From: Bacillota bacterium
GTDB lineage: Bacteria; Bacillota; Sulfobacillia; RBS10-35; JAJYVN01
Length of the DNA: 36,736 bases
Reading direction: 5' to 3'
Assembly: GCA_021791815.1 (NCBI GenBank)
Contig: JAJYVV010000021.1
Location: forward strand, 1 to 36,736
Shown here: positions 30,378 through 36,736 of the stretch, piece by piece
Position numbering within the stretch: position 1 is the first letter of the stretch
How the letters are laid out: each line of letters starts with the position of its first letter
Notes under the pieces: model-generated
What the model was told of the DNA's origin: nothing
Database searches by the model: none
What the model saw: only the letters and a program-made list of their open reading frames with translations
Position numbers and translations under genes: made by a program

Positions 30378-31526
30378 ATGGACGAACGCAAGCAGCGCGT
30401 GCTGCAGGCCATCGTCGACGACTATGTCCGCACGGCCGAACCGGTGGGTTCGCGCACGGTGGCGCGGCGCTACAACCTGGGGGTCAGCCCGGCCACGATC
30501 CGCAACGAGATGGCGGACCTCGAGGACATGGGCTACCTGGAACAGCCGCACACCTCGGCGGGGCGCGTGCCCTCCGACAAGGGCTACCGCCACTACGTGG
30601 ACACGCTGGTCGCCTCGCCGGAGGTCGGAGGCGTCCACGCGGAGGCGGTGCGGCAGGTCCTGGCGGTCCGGGCCCAGCGCATCGAGGGCGTGGTGCGGCA
30701 GGCCACGCACCTCCTGGCGGAGATGACCGACTTCCTCGCCCTCGCCAGCCAGCCGGCCGGTCCGGAGGAGCGGCTCGCGGGCCTCCAGGTCGTGCCGCTG
30801 GCGGACGGCGGGGCGGTGCTGGTCCTCGTGGCCGAGGACGGGCGCGTGCGCACGAAGGTGCTGCGCTTCGCGCACCCGCCGGCGCCGCAGGAGTTGGAGC
30901 GCATCGGCCGCGCCCTGTCCGACCGCCTGCGGGGCAGCCGCCTGCGGGAGCTCGGCGCGGGCCTGCAGCACTCGCTGGCGGCGGAACTCGGCCAGTACCA
31001 GAGCGTGGTCCACGAGGTGCGCAGCATGCTGGGCGACCGGGTCGGGGACGGCGAGCGGCTGCTCGTCGAAGGGGCGACCAACCTGCTGAAGCAGCCCGAG
31101 TTCCATGACGTCGCGTCCGCCAAGCGCGTGCTCCAGACCCTCGAGCGGCAGCAGCTTCTGGAGGACATGCTGGGGGTACCCCAGTGCCGGCTGCCCGGCC
31201 TGGAGGTGGCCATCGGGCGCGAGATGCAGCTGCCCGACATGGCGGACTGCAGCCTGATCACCGCGGTGTACGCCTCGCCGGGCGGCGTGTACGGGCGCAT
31301 CGGGGTGCTCGGGCCGAGGCGCATGGATTACGGCGGCGTGATGCGGCTCGTGGAGACCGTCGCGATGGCGGTCACGTCGGCGCTGGGCCCGGAGCTGGGT
31401 CCGACCGGGGCGGGCCCGCCCGAGGGCCCGGAGGCCAAGGGCGCCGAGCCCGGCCCGCCGCAGGTGCCCCCGGGCTCCGGGCGCGCGGGTTCCGGACGCC
31501 GCGCGCGGCGCGCGCGGCAGGGTTGA
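30378..31526 (+). CDS. hrcA: Heat-inducible transcription repressor HrcA
   Basis: A 382-residue repressor of class I heat-shock genes, controlled by GroEL folding. The N-terminal winged helix is DERKQRVLQAIVDDYVRTAE, PVGSRTVARR, VSPATIRNEMADLEDMGYLE, PHTSAGRVPSDKGYRHYVD. The dimer/inserted domain follows, including LITAVYASPGGVYGRIGVLG and PRRMDYGGVMRLVE near the end. ATG 30378 follows GGAGGAGA. The normal fold ends near residue 345 (VTSALG); a further Gly/Pro/Arg tail (about 35 residues) is extra. First gene of the operon, regulated by the CIRCE upstream. Confidence 0.97.
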   Translation: MDERKQRVLQAIVDDYVRTAEPVGSRTVARRYNLGVSPATIRNEMADLEDMGYLEQPHTSAGRVPSDKGYRHYVDTLVASPEVGGVHAEAVRQVLAVRAQRIEGVVRQATHLLAEMTDFLALASQPAGPEERLAGLQVVPLADGGAVLVLVAEDGRVRTKVLRFAHPPAPQELERIGRALSDRLRGSRLRELGAGLQHSLAAELGQYQSVVHEVRSMLGDRVGDGERLLVEGATNLLKQPEFHDVASAKRVLQTLERQQLLEDMLGVPQCRLPGLEVAIGREMQLPDMADCSLITAVYASPGGVYGRIGVLGPRRMDYGGVMRLVETVAMAVTSALGPELGPTGAGPPEGPEAKGAEPGPPQVPPGSGRAGSGRRARRARQG

Positions 31527-31570
31527 CGAAATCGGGCCGGGCGGGGTCCGGCCGAGGGGGTCGCGGGCGA

Positions 31571-32223
31571 GTGCCAGGGGCCGACGAACAGCCGGCGGAC
31601 CGCGAGACGGACGGTGCGGAGAAGGCATCCGGGGGCCCGGAGTCGCCCGGGGGGGCGGATCGCGGGGGCGCCGCGGAGGCCGGCGCGGCGGGGGACGCCT
31701 CCGCCGCCGGCAGGGCCGAGGAGTACCTGCAGAGCCTCCAGCGGATCACGGCGGACTTCGCGAACTATCGGCGCCGCACGGCGGCCGAGCAGTCCCGTTG
31801 GCGCGAGGCCGGCGTCGCCGCCTTCGCGCTGCAGATGCTGCCGGTGGTGGACAACCTGGAGCGGGCGGTCGCGGCCGCCGGCGACGGCGCCACGGTCCGG
31901 CAGGGCGTGGAAATGACGCTGCGGCAGTTGCGCGAGGTGTTCGAGGGCTCGGGCATCCGCCGCATGGCGGCGGTGGGTGAGTCGTTCGACCCGGGGCGGC
32001 ACGAGGCCGTCGCCGGTGAACCCGAGGGCGTGGTCGCCGAGGAGTACCGGGCCGGCTACCTCTTCCGCGAGCAGGTGCTGCGGCCCGCCATGGTGCGTGT
32101 GGGTCCAGCGGCCGAGCAGGGCCGCCCGCCGAAGGGTGCCCCTCCCGCCGAGGGTGCGGCCGCCGGCGAGGCCGGGGCGGCCGACCGTGGCGCCGAGCAG
32201 ACCGGCAAGGAAGGGGATCGCTG

Positions 32224-32224
<1 letters not shown>
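31571..32224 (+). CDS. grpE: GrpE nucleotide exchange factor
   Basis: A 217-residue cochaperone that releases ADP from DnaK. An acidic Ala/Gly-rich leader (to about residue 45) precedes the helical dimer domain ([36 protein letters not shown]) and the beta wing ([20 protein letters not shown]). A low-complexity tail follows VGPAAEQ. Start GTG 31571 with GAGGGGG upstream. The stop overlaps the dnaK start as TGATG. Confidence 0.95.
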
Positions 32225-34128
<1,904 letters not shown>

Positions 34129-34139
34129 GGTTCGCGGCG

Positions 34140-34176
34140 GGGCCGGCGGGCCGGGGGGATGCCGGCCCGCCGGCCC
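34140..34176 (+). promoter_or_regulatory. Perfect GC hairpin between dnaK and dnaJ
   Basis: GGCCGGCGGGCCGG (34141-34154), loop GGGGATG, then CCGGCCCGCCGGCC (34162-34175), with one more flanking G-C pair. No T-run follows, so it is more likely an mRNA stability, processing or attenuation element than a terminator. It would tune the DnaJ to DnaK ratio. Confidence 0.6.
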
Positions 34177-34228
34177 GCGGCGCCGGCCGATGCGGCCGCA
34201 GCGTGCGCGTGCGGCGAGGGAGGGGCCC

Positions 34229-35371
34229 ATGGCCGACCGCGACTACTATGAGGTGCTCGGCGTCAGCCGCACAGCGGACGAGGCCGAGTTGAAGCGCGCG
34301 TTCCGCCAGCTGGCGCGGAAGCACCATCCCGACGCCAACACGGACGACCCCGGCGCCGCCGAGCGCTTCAAGGAGATCGCCCGGGCGTATGCCGTGCTCA
34401 GCGACCCCGAGAAGCGGGCGCGCTACGACCAGATGGGCCACCAGGGCTACACCGCCGCCGAGACGGGGTCCGGGGGGCCGGCCCCCGGCGATTTCGGCTT
34501 CGGTGGAGTCGACATCCAGGACCTCTTCGAGAGTGTCCTCGGAGAGGCGTTCTTCGGCGGGGCCGGCCGCGCGGGCCGCCGGCGGGCGGGCGCCGCGCGC
34601 GGGGGGGACCTGCGCGTGGCCGTCCAGGTCACCTTCGAGCAGGCCGCCTTCGGCTGTCGGCGCGAGGTGACCGTCCCACGGGTCGAGGGGTGCGCTTCGT
34701 GCGGAGGGAGCGGGGAGGCACCCGGGGCCCGCGCGCGCCCGTGCTCGGCGTGCGGGGGCGCCGGACAGGTGCGGGTCGGCCGCAACACCCCCTTCGGCCA
34801 GTTCGTGAGCGTGCAGACCTGCGCGAACTGCGGCGGCCAGGGCACCGTCGTGGACCGCCCATGCCCCGACTGCCGCGGCGAGGGTCGGGTCCAGCGCCAG
34901 CGCACCCTGACGATCGACGTCCCGGCCGGCATCGAAGACGGCCAGCGGCTGCGGCTGGCGGGAGCCGGCCACGCGGGCGAGCGCGGCGGGGCGTCCGGCG
35001 ACCTCTTCGTCGACGTCCGCGTCGCGCCGCACCCGCGCCTGCGGCGGGACGGCCGGGATGTGTGGAGCGAGGTCACGGTCGGTCTCGCCCAGGCCGCCCT
35101 CGGCACCGAGATCGAGGTCGAGACCCTCGAGGGCCGCGTGTCGCTGGAGGTGCCGGCCGGCACCCAGCCGGGCGCCGAGTTGCGCCTCCGCGGCAAGGGG
35201 ATCGTGGCCGTCCACGGCCACGAGCGGGGGGACCACCGCGTGGTGATCCGGATCGAGGTGCCACGCCATCTGTCCGCGGCGGAGCGGGATCTGCTGCGCC
35301 GCTACGCCGAGGCGCACGGCGAGCGGGTCGCCGCCGAGCGGGGGCCCCTGCGCCGCGTCCTCGGGCGTTGA
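34229..35371 (+). CDS. dnaJ: Cochaperone DnaJ (Hsp40)
   Basis: A 380-residue class I J-protein. The J-domain ([25 protein letters not shown] with the HPD motif) is followed by a Gly-rich linker ([15 protein letters not shown]). Four zinc-finger repeats follow ([32 protein letters not shown]), then two beta-rich C-terminal domains. ATG 34229 follows GAGGGAGGGG. It stimulates DnaK ATPase. Fourth gene of the HrcA operon. Confidence 0.97.
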   Translation: MADRDYYEVLGVSRTADEAELKRAFRQLARKHHPDANTDDPGAAERFKEIARAYAVLSDPEKRARYDQMGHQGYTAAETGSGGPAPGDFGFGGVDIQDLFESVLGEAFFGGAGRAGRRRAGAARGGDLRVAVQVTFEQAAFGCRREVTVPRVEGCASCGGSGEAPGARARPCSACGGAGQVRVGRNTPFGQFVSVQTCANCGGQGTVVDRPCPDCRGEGRVQRQRTLTIDVPAGIEDGQRLRLAGAGHAGERGGASGDLFVDVRVAPHPRLRRDGRDVWSEVTVGLAQAALGTEIEVETLEGRVSLEVPAGTQPGAELRLRGKGIVAVHGHERGDHRVVIRIEVPRHLSAAERDLLRRYAEAHGERVAAERGPLRRVLGR

Positions 35372-35479
35372 GGCAGCGGGAACGCGCGACGCCCGCTCCT
35401 CTCCCACGTTCCGCGCGCTCGGGCCGCATGCTCCGCGTCCCTCCGAGGCGGGGCGGCGCCGTGGAGGTGGGACCGCGCG

Positions 35480-36352
35480 GTGGAATACTGCGAGATCGCG
35501 CTGACCATCCCGCCCGAGGCCCTGGAGGCCGTGACCGATCTGCTGCACCGTTCGGGCACCGGCGGGGTCGTCATCGACGACGAGCGCGGGGCGGACCTCC
35601 GCGCGTACCTGCCCTGCGACGAGCGCCTCGACATCCGGCTCGCGGACCTGCGGCGCCGGCTCACCGACCTGGTCGAGTTCTTCCCCGGGATGAGCCAGAT
35701 GACGGAGCGCCAGCGCGTCGTCGCCGAGGAGGACTGGGCGAACGCTTGGCGCGAGCACTTCCACCCGGTCCGCGTGGGCCGCCGCCTGATCGTGGCGCCG
35801 ACCTGGGAGCCGGTGTCGTGCCAGGCAGGTGAGGTGGTGGTCCGGCTGGACCCGGGCATGGCGTTCGGGACGGGCACCCACGCCTCGACCGTGCTCTGCC
35901 TGCAGGCCCTCGAGGCCGAGGACCTGGCCGGCAGGGCCGTCCTGGACGTGGGCACCGGCTCCGGCATCCTCGCGGTCGCGGCCGCCATGCTCGGGGCGGC
36001 CGAGGTGACGGCGGTGGACATCGATCCGCTGGCCGTGCGCATCGCGCGGCAGAACGCGGCGGTCAACGGGGTTTCGGAGCGCGTGCACGTGCGCTACGCG
36101 GAACTGCGCGACCTGCTCGTCGGGGGCCTCGTCCCGGTGTCCTTCGCGGTCGCCAACCTGACCGCCGATATCCTTTGCGACCTGGCGCCCGACCTCGGGG
36201 CCGCGGTCGCGCCGGGGGGGCTCCTGGTGGCCTCCGGGATCGTGACCTCGGGCCGCCGCGACGCCGAGGGGGCCCTGGCGGCATCCGGCCTGCGCGTCCT
36301 GCGCGCGGCGGCGCTGGACGGCTGGGTGGCCGTCTGGGCGCGGCGCGATTGA
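35480..36352 (+). CDS. prmA: Ribosomal protein L11 methyltransferase
   Basis: A 290-residue SAM enzyme trimethylating ribosomal protein L11. The N-terminal substrate domain (EYCEIALTIPPEALEAVTDL, then EEDWANAWREHFHP) is followed by GMAFGTGTHASTVLCLQALE, SAM motif I VLDVGTGSGILAVAAAMLGA, VDIDPLAVRIARQNAAVNG and NLTADILCDLAP. GTG 35480 follows GGAGGTGG at about 12 bases. In Firmicutes it typically follows dnaJ, as here. The stop overlaps the rsmE start (TTGA). Confidence 0.95.
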   Translation: MEYCEIALTIPPEALEAVTDLLHRSGTGGVVIDDERGADLRAYLPCDERLDIRLADLRRRLTDLVEFFPGMSQMTERQRVVAEEDWANAWREHFHPVRVGRRLIVAPTWEPVSCQAGEVVVRLDPGMAFGTGTHASTVLCLQALEAEDLAGRAVLDVGTGSGILAVAAAMLGAAEVTAVDIDPLAVRIARQNAAVNGVSERVHVRYAELRDLLVGGLVPVSFAVANLTADILCDLAPDLGAAVAPGGLLVASGIVTSGRRDAEGALAASGLRVLRAAALDGWVAVWARRD

Positions 36353-36736
36353 GGCGGCCGCCGCGCGTCTTTCTGCCCTCGCCCGCCAGGCCCGGCCAGC
36401 GGATCGTCCTGCCGTCCGGGGTGCGGCACCACCTGACGCACGTGCTCCGCCTCCGCCCCGGCGCACGCCTGTCGGGAGCGGGGCCGGACGGTGCCGAGGT
36501 CGTGCTGGAATTGCTGCCCGGGGCGGAGGTTCTCGTCGTCGGCCCGGCGGAGGGCGCGTGCGGCGGCGTCCGGCCGATCCCCGGACGGGCGGCTGCGCCC
36601 CCCCCGGATCCCGGCCGGGCCGGCCCCGATCGGCACCGGCCGCGGGCCGGCTCGGGAGTCGCCGCCGGCGCCTCAGGAGTCGCCAGCCAGGGCCACGTCG
36701 GGGGTGGGGGCGCCGAACACGTAGCGGTTAAGGACC
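36349..36736 (+). CDS. rsmE: RsmE-like 16S rRNA methyltransferase, N-terminal part only
   Basis: Starts at TTG 36349 overlapping the prmA stop. Residues about 5-70 (PRVFLPSPARPGQRIVLPSG; VRHHLTHVLRLRPGARL; EVVLELLPGAEVLVV) match the PUA-like N-terminal domain of RsmE, which methylates U1498. After about residue 72 the frame stays open but becomes Pro/Gly/Arg-rich and no longer resembles the family. The expected QALPKGD-type catalytic start is missing before the window ends, and a minus-strand ORF tail overlaps. Either a degraded gene or an unusual insertion; part lies outside. Confidence 0.55.
   Translation, partial: MRRPPRVFLPSPARPGQRIVLPSGVRHHLTHVLRLRPGARLSGAGPDGAEVVLELLPGAEVLVVGPAEGACGGVRPIPGRAAAPPPDPGRAGPDRHRPRAGSGVAAGASGVASQGHVGGGGAEHVAVKD
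36673..36736 (-). CDS. C-terminal end of an unknown gene entering from the right
   Basis: The minus strand reads VLNRYVFGAPTPDVALAGDS and stops at 36673. Its composition looks like a natural protein end. Too short to identify; it would be convergent to, and overlap, the rsmE-like frame. Confidence 0.3.
   Translation of the reverse strand, partial: VLNRYVFGAPTPDVALAGDS

Overview
The window looks like a chromosomal segment of a very GC-rich, probably Firmicutes-related bacterium. The right half carries the core block lepA, hemW, hrcA-grpE-dnaK-dnaJ-prmA-rsmE in the order usual for that group, with a perfect CIRCE operator. Short S-layer (SLH) remnants, YVTN/Ig-like exported proteins and an acid-type G1 peptidase hint at a thermophile or acidophile of the Sulfobacillus/Thermaerobacter kind. 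That placement is inference, not seen directly.

Left part (1-17.9 kb) is accessory DNA. It opens with the N-terminal piece of a serine recombinase (1-331) and a complete IS1380-type insertion (1328-3035) flanked by a 5-bp TTGAT duplication. A divergent pair follows: a small ribbon-helix-helix-like protein and a long coiled-coil protein, separated by an array of 23-bp iterons (3612-3732). Two exported proteins come next, a G1 (eqolisin) peptidase and a 1008-residue YVTN/Ig-like surface protein with visibly lower GC. From 16.4 kb down to 9.9 kb the minus strand carries a tightly overlapping operon: small ORF, primase-polymerase (PrimPol) fused to a helicase-like region, two hypotheticals, a Mom-like DNA-modification protein, a ParB/Srx-domain protein, a Cys-rich small protein, a 28-residue membrane peptide, a serine resolvase and a DUF2283 protein. 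No capsid, portal, tail or conjugation genes are seen, so this looks like an integrated plasmid or phage-satellite replicon. One of its genes contains eleven copies of a 9-mer in both orientations, a candidate replication origin.

Middle part (17.9-21.5 kb) is a scrap-yard: broken transposases of the IS1634, ISKra4-like and IS605/TnpB types, an intact VapBC toxin-antitoxin pair with its own promoter, a frameshifted SLH fragment, and a tyrosine integrase inactivated by frameshifts, an internal deletion and loss of a catalytic arginine. It ends 6 bp before lepA.

Right part (21.5-36.7 kb) is housekeeping: LepA; an amber-interrupted small membrane protein; a TauE/SafE transporter; an RsmF-type rRNA methyltransferase; HemW; a divergent Nramp-type transporter; a small membrane protein; then the HrcA-controlled heat-shock operon. 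PrmA and a start of RsmE follow, and RsmE loses resemblance to its family before the window ends. No tRNA, rRNA or CRISPR array was recognised.
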